Assembly: GCA_013396915.1 (NCBI GenBank)
Contig: VWZL01002847.1
Location: forward strand, 222,570 to 286,569
Source of the DNA: Stercorarius parasiticus
Lineage: Eukaryota > Chordata > Aves > Charadriiformes > Stercorariidae
DNA length: 64,000 nt
Direction of reading: 5' to 3'
The notes beneath the pieces were generated by a model. It was not told the origin of the DNA and did no database searches. It was given only the letters and a program-made list of their open reading frames with translations. The number at the start of each line of letters is the position of its first letter. Within the stretch, counting starts at the first letter, position 1. A program made the position numbers and the translations under genes. Of this stretch, positions 37,801 through 52,800 are shown one piece after another.

Positions 37801-40800
37801 CTGTTAAAAGGAAAAAAAACAAATACACAGTGAATAGATGATTTCGGAGCTAAAAGTCTACAATTGTCTTCTTTCATAGGGCTATTGTGCCCTTGGTATA
37901 ATAACGCCTTTCACTAGATCACCACTCTGGGTATTGTTTCATGTAAAGGTATAAACCCTCATGTTGTTGAGCAATCAACCACTTTCAACGTGATTAGTTT
38001 TATATTAAGACATACAGAACCAGGCATAATTTTACATGTATCCCTAAACCCGATAATGGACTCTAGAGAAATCTAGATGAGGACACAGAGGACTGCATTC
38101 AAGTTGAATTGTTTTCAATCGGGTTTATATTTCATTTTGCAATCTCTCCTGGTACATTTTTTATCTCTGAACTTTTTTAGCCAGGATTTCCTACTAGGAA
38201 TTTTAAGACAGAACAGATTCAAGTACTTTGCCCTGTACTTCCAAAGAGAGGGAATTCTTTACGGTCAGTTTGTGCTAATAGACGAAAGTTCCAGAGGTTT
38301 AATGCACTTCCTTTGTACTTTTAAGCAGCATCTGATTTTGGACTTGCTTAGGTTACATGTAGCACCTGTACAGGCAATTTATACTACATATCACAACGCT
38401 ATCTTGGTCTAATTGTCCATTAAAATTTATCTGTACCACATAATGACTCCATACTCTGGCAGAATCGGCACTTCCACTCAGGAAATTCTCAGGACTACAG
38501 TAACACCGTGGTTGCATGACAAGACCCTGCAACGCGGGCACAAACTGAAAGAAAATCAGGACAGCACCTTCCCTAATGAGTTTATCTACTTCTTCTTACT
38601 GAATGCACATATAATTTCCAGGTATAGAGGTATGGCGGTTATGTGACTTTATTTAAGATATAAATGCATTATAAGCGTGATTCAAATCAATGTTATCAAT
38701 CATTCTCTCCATAAATGCTATATAAACCAGTCAATCCTCTGTTCTTAATCACCCCCTTCCTCCTACCCTGTTAACAACACCACAGTAGCAAAAGGGACAA
38801 AATCACAAAATAAATATTAATGATGTAGCGTATAGAAGTTTGGCTGAGATTTAATATTACACTTTTAATGCCAATCACAAGCTTCAAATACTACTCTTGC
38901 ATAACCAAGAGCAATCAGAAAGCTCTGTTACAACAGTTAATCTTGGAAAAGTCAGTAAACTATACCAAACTGCTCACTAACAGTGAGGCCTGGGTTCTTT
39001 TAAACACACATATAGACCAAATACCAACATTAATACAGAAAAAAATATAGATATTCAGGTAAAAGATTAGCAGACTTTGTTTTGGAAATGTCAGAGGAAG
39101 TAGTCATACACTTTATTGTAACTATTTCTCCTATTCTTCCAGCTAGAAAGTGAAGCATTTAGTTATCATAGGTATTTCTAAAAATAAAATCATGTTTTTT
39201 CTACACACATCGCCAAGGCAAGCGCTTTCAATCTGCCATGCTTGAAGATACTCAAGGAAGTAGGGGTTTTCTACTACTACTTGTCTAGCAGTCAAGAGAA
39301 GTATATCGAAAGCACCCCTCCACTACCTTGAAGCCCTACAGCCCACACCAGCTCATTACATTGCATTTGTCCTCTTCACCTATTGGTACTTTGCACCTTC
39401 ACTTAGTTCCTCAGGTGCTGCTTTTGGGGTCAGGAGAGCATGATGAAAAGGGCATGGAGATGATGTAAAGCAGAGAACTTCATTCTGCTGCCCTAATGTT
39501 TGGAGGATTTAGGAGCTCACTGCTCATGCTGCTGTCTCAGGTATTTGGCAAGGCTGTGACGCTTCTCTTTTGATCCGAGGCAGGGATGCAGCGATGCACT
39601 TATCCATACAGAACACATTACTCTGGTAGATGCTGCCAGATACACAGCCCCAGTCTCCCGACCCAAGGTCCTACTCACGAGTAATTCGCTTCCTTGTGTA
39701 TGGTTATCTTCCTCTCTTATTGTCTGCATTTGGTCTACATGTGTATTCAGGAGCAGGAGAGATGATGCATAAACTGCTAACATGTGACAATTACTGCCGA
39801 CTTTATGTATTCTACACCGTGGTGCAACGTGAGTACACTCTGCAATAATGACTGCAGTTCTTATAGAAGAAACGTCACATAACACTTATACATAACACAA
39901 TGTATTTATAGGACTCTGAGTATATTGATTCATTGTTTTGCCTTACACGAGTTAAGTGTTCGAGACAAAAAGATCTTACCTGTGGCATGGAACATCTCTT
40001 GCAAAAACTAGTCTCTCCGAGTAAAACAGAATGATTTTGTATCAATATTAGTAAAGTACATCAAAAACTCTGGAGGAAACAGCTGATTTGTAAATAGCAC
40101 AGTTCACCAATAGAAATCAATCCAAACTGGCAACACATACAGTACTGTTACCTAGCTTTGATCTAATTATGGCTCGGAAGCTGAAAGAATTCCTTCAAGA
40201 AGTCGCCCATCGCTGTTCGCCAGTGCATTTAGGGCTGTTTTATGTCTCATACTCTTCTGCAAGGATGAGGAAAAACAGTGAGACTCTTGCTGAATACGAA
40301 AGGGAAATGTGAATGAATGGTACCATTTGGTACAATGTAACTATTGTAGCAAAGTCCTGTAAAAGTGAGGGATTTTCTGATAAGTTTAAAAAGGAAAGGT
40401 TATCCAGTGCAAAACAAGATTTCTATTTCTTGATCCTGAGGCTAATCCTTTTAGCCACTCTGAGGACGTTTTTGATTCCATTTCAAACTCTGTTAAAAAT
40501 ACCTAATTACTCTCAAAAGCACTTAACTGTACCATGACCGAGTACCGCGGGCTGCGTGCCTTCACCCTCTGACAATAACCTGTACTGAATGGGAGAGGTC
40601 CTCCTGAGATGATGAGGTCAGATTGATTCCAAATTAAGGAGCGGCTGTCCCGCTTCACTACTCCCCAGAACAACTGGTACACTGAAGGGAGCGCTGCGCA
40701 GGGAGGTGAAGGGGCCAGTGCTAATGAAGGCTGATTTACAACTTCGTCATTACACCACGGGGAGAGAGGGCAGGGCAGTTACCACGGTAACTTTTTCCAC

Positions 40801-43800
40801 GGGATTCAAATATTGCAACAGCAAGATCCATTTCTTTGTTTCCCACAGAAAAGGAGCCCAACACATGAGAAAGGCAACAGTTTGCTGGTGACCAGTTTTT
40901 TTTACGAGCCCTGCGCAGTTGTTGAACAGCAGCTAAGCCCATTGAGGAACAGAAGAATGACAAATCCCCAGAGAGGCTTCCCCAGGCAAAAGTACCACTC
41001 TGGGTTTCCCCAAGCGCAGCAAAGGGTAGAGGTCTCATAACGTGGCTGATGGGCCCATCTTGTGACTGAATTGAAAGTGAAGTAAACAAAAATGATCATT
41101 CAGAAGCAAAGAGAAAAGGAAAATTTTTCTTAAAAAGGAATGAAAGCACAGAAGTTATTTACAGCTCAGAATCTAAACACCTGGTATTTCAGCTGTAAAA
41201 TATTTGGGATTGCTGAAACACTGTCAAAGTGACAATTATAAAAATGAAAAGAGGATAATTTAAAGGGAATTTATATTTTCCCTAACAGAGCTGCTGAGCT
41301 TCTGCTATTGATGAAAAAAGAATAAAGAAAAAGGAAACATAATCAATTCATGTAGATTGGATATAGTAAAAAAATACCCTATTGCTTTTTAAAAATAGAG
41401 GCTGAAAGAAACCCCACAGCTGCATAATTTCCAGTTAAAGCACAAAATTCAGCTTCTTTCATTGAGCCAAAGAGTCACTGGGACTGCATGTATGAGAGAC
41501 ATGAGCAGATTTTGTCCGAAATTACTAAAAGACAACAGATTCCTCCAAAGCTTTTGCAGAATTAGTGTTTTAGCCCAAGACAGACAACAGTTCAGAGGTG
41601 TGTGTATAAATATATATAAATATACATGCATATATATATACACTTGTATGTACATATACGTATGTGTATACACACATATGTATGTGTGTGTGCGTGTATA
41701 TATCTCTCTCTCTATATATATATATACCACTGAAAAGCTCTCTCAAACAAAACAGAACTAGATCTGTAATGTTTAAAAACATCTCCATGATAATGATGGT
41801 AAACCATCACCCACCACACACTGGAATGACTCTCAAATAACTGAAAAACTCAGAAGCATAAGAGTTGCTTCAAAGGCTTTATGCGATCTTACTGCCTGAG
41901 CAGAACTAACACAGTAACCTGTGGGGTGGCTGCTGGTCCTATGTTAATCTTGTCAACTGTTCCAGAAGCCCCTTATTACAAAGAAAGCAATATAGCTTGT
42001 AGGAATGCAGTAAGTTTAAAAATAATTGCTTAAAAGCTCAGTTCAAACCAATCCTAAGGCACTTAAAGGCCAATTTTAGCCAAAATTTTCAATAGTGAAA
42101 AAAACTTTGTGTATTTTCCCTATGACTTACGTAATTACTGTAATTTTTATTGACTATATATTTTTGAGGGGGGGAAAGAAAGAGGGAATGTATATTTTAT
42201 CTTAACCAGTTAAGAAATAAAGATATAAATCTGCAATGGAAACCAACAGTCTCCTAGTACTAATTCAAAAACAGTTTTCTTGCAGAAAAGGAAGCTAAGA
42301 TTAATAGCATTTCTTCTACTTTTATATTATATTAAATGCCATATACTTCTGGATCTTGAGCTGTTTTCTTTCTAGAAAGAGCACAGAATTTCACAGAATA
42401 TAAGGAAAGCTCAGTTTCAAAACGTGTGCTGGAAATAACTTATTTAATTAAAAGTTGCATTTTCTTCTGTCACAGAAGAGCAGATACATTAATATATTCC
42501 AAAGATCACTTAAATGGCTTCCAGTACCACATTTTCTGTATTCTGCTAGTAACATCAGCATAATCAGAATTATCACTTCTTTGTGTGTTAACTATTCCAT
42601 TTACTGAGGTACAATGCAAGCATGCCATGCATTCACCTACAGACAGACCAATGATTAAAATGAGGATCTAGGAATCCTAGATTCTTGAGGAAGAAACATT
42701 ATGTAAAATTCAGTAACAACGGTGACAAAAGTGATAGTGACGGACTGTGACAACAATTCATACAATGTTTGAGGTAAAAAAACAGAAGGAAAAAACTACA
42801 CTGAAAAGCATTCTTCCAAATATAGTTGACGTGAATCAGAAATGGAGATAATGAGTACAGTAAATAACTTCTGATGATAAACTTTTTACTGTCCGTTGAA
42901 TGAAATGGCCAAGCATGCAGAAAGGCAGAAAAAAGTCACCTTTTGTTCCATTAGAAACTTAGACTGCTTGAAGTCTGAGAAAGCATAAAGATGGTGGACT
43001 GCTCAACAGAAAGGCACTGATGTTTAGTCTGATTTTCCCAGAAGATTGTAGGAAGTAACCGTGCACATCATTTATGTTTAAAGCAAGGTAGCAGTTATTT
43101 AGACAAAGCATATTGGAAGACAGGAAGAAACAGAGAGAGGGAAGAAGAAACACAAGGGATATATCTGGTTAGAAGTCAAAGATTTTCTACTAAATATTAA
43201 AAAATGAGTATTGCTAGTGTTAAGCCCAAAGTTTGCTTTACAATTGATTAATTTTCCAGCACTAACATACAACGTCTGTAAGAAATGCTGTAATACCTTT
43301 GTTTGAGGCTTTTGTTTGCTAGCTTGTTTCTTTGCATTAACCCATCCTCAGTCTCTCTCTTTACACTTTTAAATCAAGCATGCAGAACCTGTGCTGAGAT
43401 CAACTTCTTCCACAAGTAGCATATACAGCAGAGAGACATCTACGTTAAAGATATCGAAATAGAAAACCACTAAATGCTGATCTACCTGGGAATGCTTTTC
43501 TGCTAGTCTTTATTCTTTCCTGTCCTCCTGAAGTGGGGCATTTTCACAACTGTACATTCAAGGAGTACAAAACAATGGCAAGGGGTTTTACTTTGCAGAT
43601 ATGAGAGAAGACTTTTTTACCTTTGCCAGAAGGGAAATTTTACTTTCCTTGGAAATAATGTTCCTTTATTCCTTTCCTCTTAATGCAAAGTATCCTCTCA
43701 AATAAACATCAAAATGCTAACTAATCCCTACAAACACAGTCGCTGGTAATTCATTATTTTATCCTACCAGTGGTGGCTGATGGGCTGAAAATGGGTACGG

Positions 43801-46800
43801 CAATAAAATTATGTTTCAGGTTCAATGCCTCTACTGTCCGTCACCTTCTAACATATATAATATATGAAAGTTTGTTGGGATCAAAAATACAGGTAAAGTT
43901 TTCTCCCGGGGCTGGTTTGATGGCCCCAGAGTAGTACCATGCATCCCACAGAACCTGACTTCCCTTTCAGCCTCATCAGAGCAAGTCTTTACGCAATAGT
44001 TTCTCCTTTTGGGCTTATCAAAAGAAAGGTGACATTAGATTTTAAAATACTCTCGGCACAGCAAGACACATTTATGTAGAGATAATGTATCAAAACAGGC
44101 AAAATGTAAGTTGAAATATAAAAGAGGAAAAAATTATTAATAGAATATGAATAAGTTTTAATAAAAGTGTTTTGTAACAGGCACAGCATCAGTATAAAAT
44201 AGTTTGCTAAGGCAGTATTACATTGCACAGATCATGCAATACAAATTGTTGGCATGAGTTTACTACATATTCCTTACCAACACACTATATACTCATCACA
44301 TTTATTTTCATTGTACAATTTCTAGATTTATTCAATAATAAACACACATGCACTTGTAGAGTCCCTTGGTATAGGATTGCAACTGCTGGTGCAAATCCCT
44401 ACTTCAAAGGGGATTTCAATAAAATCACATGCTCCCTTCCTACTGGTTTTATGTTGAGCTTAGCTTATTTTAGCTGGTTTTCCATTTCAGATTACTATGC
44501 TCAGCTTCCACGGTAAATGCTAAAATGTCCACATTAGAGTTTCATTTCTGCAGTAGAATGACTTGGTATGAAAGAAAATTACTTCGATTCAGGGGTGTGG
44601 GCTCTGCCTCTGAATACTCCACAACAGCAGGAACAACTGCCACCCAGGCCAATGTAAGCGCCTCCTACCTACCCTCACTAAGATCCCAATCCCCTTCCCC
44701 TTCTTATCTCTTCAAGTCAGGAATCATGTTGAGCCATATGTCTGGCTCCCACCATCCTTATCAGCTGATTTCCCTGTGGTTGCTGGTAGGGAGGCACAGG
44801 GGTTGCCCCAGGGTTCAGGTATATGCCACCATGTAAATAATAGGCAGCGCCTTTCACCACACCACTCAGCAGTGGCTGGTGTACGACCAGGGACAGGCAC
44901 CAGGTAGGGAACCTCTGTTCTAAGCTTGCCTCTAACCTTACAAGAGGTCTAATTATCAGAGATTTGTGATACAAAAAACTAACTTCACAATGAAAACCAT
45001 TTTTACCTGGATTCTTTCTGTTGCTGTAGGCCACAACTGTCTGCATAAGACCTTCTTGAGAACATCTGGAAGAAGGCTGACAGTTATGAGCAGAATTATG
45101 CCCAGCCATGCAGGACCACTAGACAGCATTTGCATGAACACATAATACATCCTCTGATAATTGAGAAAAGGCCTAGCAGGAAAAAGATTAAATAGATATT
45201 ACACTTCAGTACACAAAAGAAAGACTGGCAACGTTAAACAAAAATTATGACAGTGATTAAATACTTCAGGTTCAACTTCCTAGTTTGTGGCTGTTCATCC
45301 ATCCCAGTTTTCTCAAAAGGAGATCTAAACATTCACTGACTAGAGAGAGCTACCTTCCCTTTGTCTTCCATGCTGCAGAAAACACCATGCTGTCCCCCTT
45401 GCTGCCTCCCCCTTGCAAAGATAAACTAAGTTATATTCTTATCCTGTTTATGCTCTTCCATCTACTCCTTATCTTGTCCCAGATATTTTCCACCTTTCCT
45501 CGCAGTGTCCCACCCATCACTTCCCTCCCCTTCCCAAACGCACGCCCATTTGTATGTATCCTCAGAGTAAGGCTTGTTGATCACATCTTTTTCCATACCT
45601 TTCAAGCTCCCTTAAGCATCTCTGATGGTTTCATGTTATGCTCCCTAAGCTATTCACCACTTTTTTTATCTGCCCCCACTTTCACTGCCTTCACTTCCAT
45701 GTTTCCCTGTATCTCCATGGCAGTGTGTGGTCATTTAAATGCCATCACTGTACGGTAATGGGAAACAGAGGCCATGTTTACTGACAGCAAAGATCAATAG
45801 ACAGTTTGTATCAACACTGCAGTGTAAAGCCCCCCTACCAGTACAGCATTCTCCTGCTGGTTTCCAAAATTTGATAGAAGACATTGCATTCTAAAAAGGT
45901 CATCAAGTTAAAATACATTGCTGCATTTAAATAGTCATATCTCTAATACACAGCAAGGCTGGCTAGAAAATGCTAGCAGGGAAAATGTCACTTCTGTAAA
46001 CTGTTTTCCTTCTGATGCTGAAGAAACTGAGATCTGATCTTACTGAAAAAAAAAAAAGAGGCTACTGAATATCCTAGGAGTTGACAGGTAGTTACTAATT
46101 TGCAAAGGACACGCTGAAATACAAGTCCTTACTCCAAATTAAATGGCACCTTAATCAGCATGCAACAGCTAGCCTCTGCTTTCTCTTTGGTCCCTCAAAA
46201 TGTTTACTTATGTATACAAAGTAGAACAGCTCCAGAAGAAGAGGTTAGAAAACATATCTGGGCACTATCTACAGATGCCAAATGCGAATTCAAGTTCCTG
46301 TTGGCAATCAGGCATAGTAAGAACTTGAACCTGTTTCAACTTGATCTCCTTCCCATAAACTTCAGTTTCAAGTACACAGAATTTTTAATCGAAAAAACCC
46401 ACCACTTCCTTTCAATCAGCTATGTACAAGAATTACAGTAATTCTTAAAAAGATTCTTACCAACAGTAGAATAAGTAGGTGTTCAGACATCTACAGTAAA
46501 CCTACTTTGATAAATAAGGGAGCAAATAAAACACAGGACTCCTGGTCATCCACACAACTTCAATGTTAGTTCCACTCCCTGGCCGTAGTTTAGACTGCTG
46601 CAGCTAGTTCTGCAGCTAGACAAGCTGACTAGATGGGTGTCTAGCCCCGAGCTGCATAGATGTGACCTAGTCTGTGACATTTTGCCTCAGCCAGCCAGCC
46701 TCAGCTACTTGAACCAACCCTTGACTACTTTTGACTGATAGTACTAAGATAGCCCCAGTGGCAGCCTGAGGTCTGATATTCTTCTCTTCACAGTCTTCTC

Positions 46801-49800
46801 TAAGAATATTTTAGCAGCCATTCAGTGAAAGAGGAGCTGAGTATTCTGTAATCTGTGTTTAAAATGTGACTGCTATTGGGAGTTCTGCAATACATAAAAG
46901 CTAAATTTCATTCTGGTTGGGACAAAAAAGTGAAATACATAACTTTATAATAACTTTCTGAAATAACATTTGTGATGCAATTTATATTAGGGTTCATACC
47001 AAATAATTCCTCCCCAGAGCAGAGAAAAGATAATGTAGAATGCCAGTGATCCCCAGATCATGAAGTGATTTATCCACGTCCAATAGTGTGTATCTAGTGC
47101 AAGCTGAAAAAAACCCAAATGAGATTATATGGTGTTATTACTATCTAGCAGCAACAGAATACTCAGCAGGAGATGAAATAAAATGACACCCTTTGAAAAG
47201 AAGGGAAGGATTCTACACAGAATTAGCTAAAAAACGTTTTTCAATTTTGAGCACAGTTAAGGTGGCACAGATAACAAAATCTGTATCTAAACTAATTTAA
47301 ACTAATACGACAATGTATGGTCATAGAGAGAAAGCAATATAAGTAAGCACCAATCAGAAAACAAGCTCTAAGCAAGTTTCAATGGATAAAATACAGCATA
47401 CCTTACCTTCAATGTAACCGTGAATACAAGCACAGTGAACACCAGTGTCCCAAAGGTCCAGTTTCCAAACATCTATAAAAAATGGTCCAAAGCAGTTATA
47501 GGTAATACTACCTACTACTTTGTGAATTGTCCAGAACAAACCTCTTAAAGCTATATATTGCTTTGTACCAGGAACTGACACTTTAGCAACAACACTGAAT
47601 TCATACATGATCTATCCAGGACAAATTGTTTTGGTTTCTCGCCCTTGTGTGTACACACCTCAGATTTCATACAGACAGAAAAAACACAATCAATGCACTC
47701 AACCGAAAGGTCACAGGTATGTTTCTTAGTAAAAATGAAGTATAGCACAGTTAACAAATCACTGAGATTTACAAACGAACGGCAATAGTTTCATCAATCT
47801 TCTTGAACGTCATCTTGTCTCTGTCTCCTTCCTCTGCTGTCCTTGATGTTCCACGATTTCTTGGAGGTTCAACAGCATGTTATACAGATGAGTAACAGTA
47901 CAAGAAAGAATGTGATAACCAAAGCCACGCGAGTACATAAATGTTCTACATACATTTTAAGATAAAACACTTCTGAATTGGGGTTGATTTTCTCCCCACC
48001 TGCATCATGAAATAAAAACACTTCAGCTTTTCAAGTGGGCAGAAACGATCACTAATGCTGATGGAGAGAAGAATCGGTGGTGAATATGGTCACAGAGGAT
48101 TGTGTGGACTGCAGCAGCTATGAGACGACCAAGTTCAGGATCCAGAGAAGTGTTGTATTTTAGGAGAAGAGACTTTGTTTTATTCAGAGCATTGCACCCA
48201 TGAAAGAGAAGGGTGCCCAAGAGAGCTGAATGATTTTGAAAGAGAAGAATGGCGAGATCTCATAAACCCTTTTTTGCAGGAAGACATGAAATTTCAGCAG
48301 AAGACCCAGTTGTCCAAGCAGGATGCCTCTCAATGAACAAGGCAAAATGGGAGCATACAAGAGATGACCATATGGGCAGGCAGCAAATGGGTAGCGTAAA
48401 AGCATTACCTGGGTACAGAGGAACAAAATCACACAGGCTGAAGCTTAGCTCAAACTAAGATTAGTGAGGTGTGTTGAGGGTAACAAAGAGGGTATCTACA
48501 GGAATCCTAGTTTCAAAGGGAAAATACAAGTCCACTGATGGAGTGGTAAGGCAACCTAGTGAAAGGTGTTAAATAAAATGCTGAAGTATTCCATTTTCTG
48601 GATATTAAGTCTTCAAGAGCACAGCCTGCTCCTTGCATTTAACAGCAAAGCTTGGGAAGGAAAGGAACAGCCAACAGCGTGGGAGCAACAGGTTAAGGAG
48701 CTGTTAAGGACGGAGAGCAATGGATGCAATCTATTTTGAATTTCGCAAGGCATTTGACGCTTGATTCAGACAGCCCAGGCTGGGTAAACAGACTACTACT
48801 AGAGTTGAAAAATGGCTGAACCACTGGACTCAAAAGTTTAGTGATCAATGACTTGATGTTTGGTTGGCTGGTGGTAATCAGTGAACTACACCAGGGACTG
48901 ATGCTGGGGCTGATATTGCTGAGTATCTCTGTCAGTGGCCTGGATGGTGACACAGAGAACATCATGAGCAAACCGCCAGGTGGTACAAAAATAGAGAATA
49001 GCTGACACAATGAATGGCAGAGTCCCAGCCCAGAAGGACCTCTATTGATCTGAGAAGTGGGATAACAGATATCTTAGGAAGTTCAATAAGGAAAAGCGCA
49101 AAGTCTTACACCTATGCAGGAGTAACGCCATATATTGGAACTCACTGGCTGAGCAATGGCCCTGCTGAAAAGGAAGCTGCAGTAGACTCCACCTTGAATA
49201 CAAGCCTATACTGTGCTCTCTCTATAAATAAGGGAAACTGCAAACTGAGCTGTATTGGGAGGAACATGGCCACTGAATCAAGAAAGGGTATCACTCCCCT
49301 CTACTCAGCTATAGTGACGTTGAACCTGGAACACCATGCCCAGTTTTGGGCCCCTCTGTTATGGAGGGATGTGAAAAAATATTGGAAAGGATCACATGGC
49401 AGGCAACCAAGATGGTTAGCAGTCTGGAGCTCTCCTGTGAAGAGAGGCTGAAGGACTTATTTAGTCTGGTGGAAGGGAGGTTAAGGAACAACCTAATAGC
49501 TGTCCACAAATATTTGAAGAACAATTACAAAGATGAAGAACTGTAACAGATCTCTCTGCAGCAACAAGAAAAATTCTGCTTAGATATTAGGAAAAATTTT
49601 TTCACCATGAAGGCAGAAAAACCTTGCAACAGGTTGACCACGAAGGTTACCAAATCTCCATCCTCAGGGATATTCTAAGCAAAGTTGTCTGTGAGCCTGT
49701 TTGTTAACATCTAGTTTATTAACAAAAATTTTTCTGCGCTTTGCTCCCAGCCTATCCAAGACTTCCTTGCCTCCTTCTGCAACTGTATTTGTTGTATCTT

Positions 49801-52800
49801 CCATATTCCTATTTAATCCACTCTGCATCCAATATTAAAATAAAAAAATCACATAGGAAATACATTTTATTATATGGGTAAACTAAGATGACACTTAGAA
49901 TCTGCAATCACTTCTACAGTGCCTTCTTTTATTCTTATCTTCCTTGTGTAGCTAGTCTCCGACTATATGTTTTTACAACACCTACCATGCCATATCCAAA
50001 GCAGAATACCAGACACAAAGCAGTACCACAAATAATAAGATATAAATCTTTGACATCTTAGTTTTGTTTACGTGTAAGTTACATATAGGCAAAAAAATTG
50101 TGCCCAGTTTATTTTCTCCCACTTTGAGGGTCTTTTCTAAAGGCCATTCAAGTGCTTTATAGCATAAACTGTAACATATTTTCTATAGCAGAGAGAGTAA
50201 GCAACAAAATGTAGGTTACAGAAAAGCATAGAACAAAATAACAAAACACAAGGAAGCAAAAAGCCTACTTATTTTTTAAAGTTCGTGGCTCTTTACCACA
50301 CCTCATTTACCTTAACATACCTTATATTCTATGTAAGTTCTTTATATTTTAAGTACTTATAAAGTAGCAATAAAGAACATTTCTATCTATAGGTTTAAGT
50401 GATATTTTGAAATAATTATAGGAAATATTTAACTGCTCTTTAACAGTTGAATTAAAGAACAGTGAAAGATGAAATGGATATCATGACAAATCCACAATAG
50501 TCTTACCATGTGAGTGCTGGTTGTCATTAGCTGAGGATAGGAAGAGAAGCAAGTAGCAAAAAGAAAAAAAGCACACAAATAAAATAGACCAAAATATCAA
50601 TGGGTAAAATAAATAAAATGCAAAAGTTCTTAAAATTTGCATTCATGTGACTGCAAAGCAAGTAGAGACAGATTATTTTAAACTGCCATATGTAAAAAGT
50701 AATTAAACTATTAAAAGCTTGTTATATTTAAGCTCTTTTATGATCATTCATAACTACTCTACCAACAGTCTTTTGATATGTTAATCAGATATTCATCAGA
50801 CGCACATTAGGCATGAAACTGAAAAGTTACTATGTAAATTCTGAAGGAATACTTGTAATTTATGATACATATTTCTCCTAAATTGTATCTAGTCCTATGC
50901 TTCTGTTTACTGATACACAGAATTCCTGTTGCACAGTTCAGACTTTGCTAAACAGATAACCCATCTATCTCACCATAACTCATAAAACAGTTATCATCTG
51001 TACTGGAAATCTTGAAGAAAACAATTAAAACTATGCTCATAGCATATTTGACATTAAAAAAAATTACCTTTGATTGACCAAATCCAACACTAACCTGTCC
51101 ATTGCTGGTCACAATTGTGTTTTCAAACAAGAAATAGGCACCAAAGAAAAATACCACAGCATCAAACACTCCTAGGAATGTCCAATAAATAAATGCACGC
51201 CAGCGCAGCAAAGCATTCTTGGCAACATCTCTGTGTAAAACAAGATATACGCATTCATTATCAGCATGTTCAAAAAGCCTAGACAAATGATGTCACTCTC
51301 ATTGGTTTCTGAAGGGAAAACAATTACGAGATTGCATGCAAAACCACCAATTTTCCACATGACAACTGTCTACCACTTCATATCCAAATCCCTCCTGAAT
51401 GTCTCCTCTTTTTAAAAAATTTTATTTATTTTTACTAAATCCTTTCAATTGTTGCCTGTATTTCTGCCTATTTCAACCGTATGGTAAATTCTCCTGTGCT
51501 GCACCCATTTACTTTTCAATCTTTTTACAGAAGGCATCTTTCTTCCACTGTTTGCTGCGCATGTGATGATCCACTGTAGATTTTAAATGGAAACACTAGA
51601 GGTCTCTGGAGACTTTGCTTCATTCCCATGGGGTACTTTTATACAGAATATTGCAACAAAACAAGACATTCATTTTATGTGGAATATGTGGAACAAGCAT
51701 TTTGCAGTTGAGCTGAAGCTTCAGATTAAATTCAACTTCTTGAATGCTTTCCCCCCAAAAATACAGGGATTGCTCAACAATAGAACTATTCACTAGCATG
51801 CATTTTCGTACTACAGAAAAACGCAAATATTACAACTTTAGTTCTTGCACACAGAATGAGTGTATATGTACTTGATATACATCGTAAGACGCCTCAGAGT
51901 AAATCAGAACACAGTTAAATGAAAACCCTGAATTACAGAAACATTTACTACCCACCAATACTTTCACCACATCCACTTTAAAACCTGTCCGATGACCATA
52001 TGAAGTCATTTCTCACCACAGTTACCAACGTTACCAACATATGGTGAAAACCATGAGGCTAACAGTAGCCTCATCTGGCCTAGAACAACTGCGATATTGC
52101 CCCAAACAGCTTAGCAATAGACTACGTTAGATATCAAACCCCAAATGTTTTTGATCAAATAACCTCTGCTAGGTTTCAGAAACCAAAAAGGTCTCTGAAT
52201 GACCATCTCTAAACTGAAAACATTTAAAACATAGAAGAGAAAAATAAAAATGGGGGGGGTTGGGTTTCAACAGTAATACCTTGTATTCCTCTTCAATTTC
52301 ATAGGTAAAAACACACACTACTGCATTGATTAACCTTTGGTCATCTAATATTACCTCTCTCAAATCTCAAATTATCTACTGTTATCACTCTCTGAAATGT
52401 ACTGGTTTTGCAGCTACAAGAATCAAAACCGGGCACTGTTCCTAATTTAGATGGCCATGTGCAGTTAATTGGCAAGAACTGTATTTCAAATGGCTAAGAA
52501 TCTAAACCAGTCACAGCTGCAATGCCCAGAAGTGAGTCAACAACATGCAGAGGACAATGTTGGACACCACGCAGAATACATCCTATGATATAACACTCTA
52601 CAACTCACTCCTCTTTTCCTCCTGAATAAAAAACGTATATAGAGGAAACAGTATGTCTTCTCTTTTTAAAATACTTCTGTTCCCCATTGCTGGAAGAAAT
52701 AGAGTATATTGAAATATATCATATTTTCATTTGTAGAACAGTGATTTCTATATTGCTCTCACTCACTAATGCAGCAAATGAATGGCTTGGATTGCAGTAT

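Larger units (their letters stand above)
37801..42950 (-). other. ATP11A: Region between the two alternative ATP11A last exons
   Basis: This is intron for the long-tail transcript. Its right part is 3' UTR for the short-tail transcript. It holds a TA/TG microsatellite (41600-41728) and a candidate polyadenylation signal at 42146-42151. Open frames of 111-122 codons (for example 39517-39885 and 40736-41089) match nothing recognised. Confidence 0.6.

Noticed and set aside
40736..41089. Minus-strand open frame of 117 codons between the ATP11A terminal exons
   Set aside because: It has no similarity to ATP11A tails, and joining it is not needed to complete either isoform.
44580..44920. Possible hAT-type DNA transposon remnant
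   Set aside because: Only one end recalls a hAT terminus (CAGAGGTTCCC on the minus strand). The opposite end does not pair with it, and the flanking 8-mers do not match.
45285..45758. Plus-strand open frame of 157 codons antisense in an ATP11A intron
   Set aside because: It is pyrimidine-rich low-complexity sequence giving Ser/Pro/Phe/Leu, with no domain.
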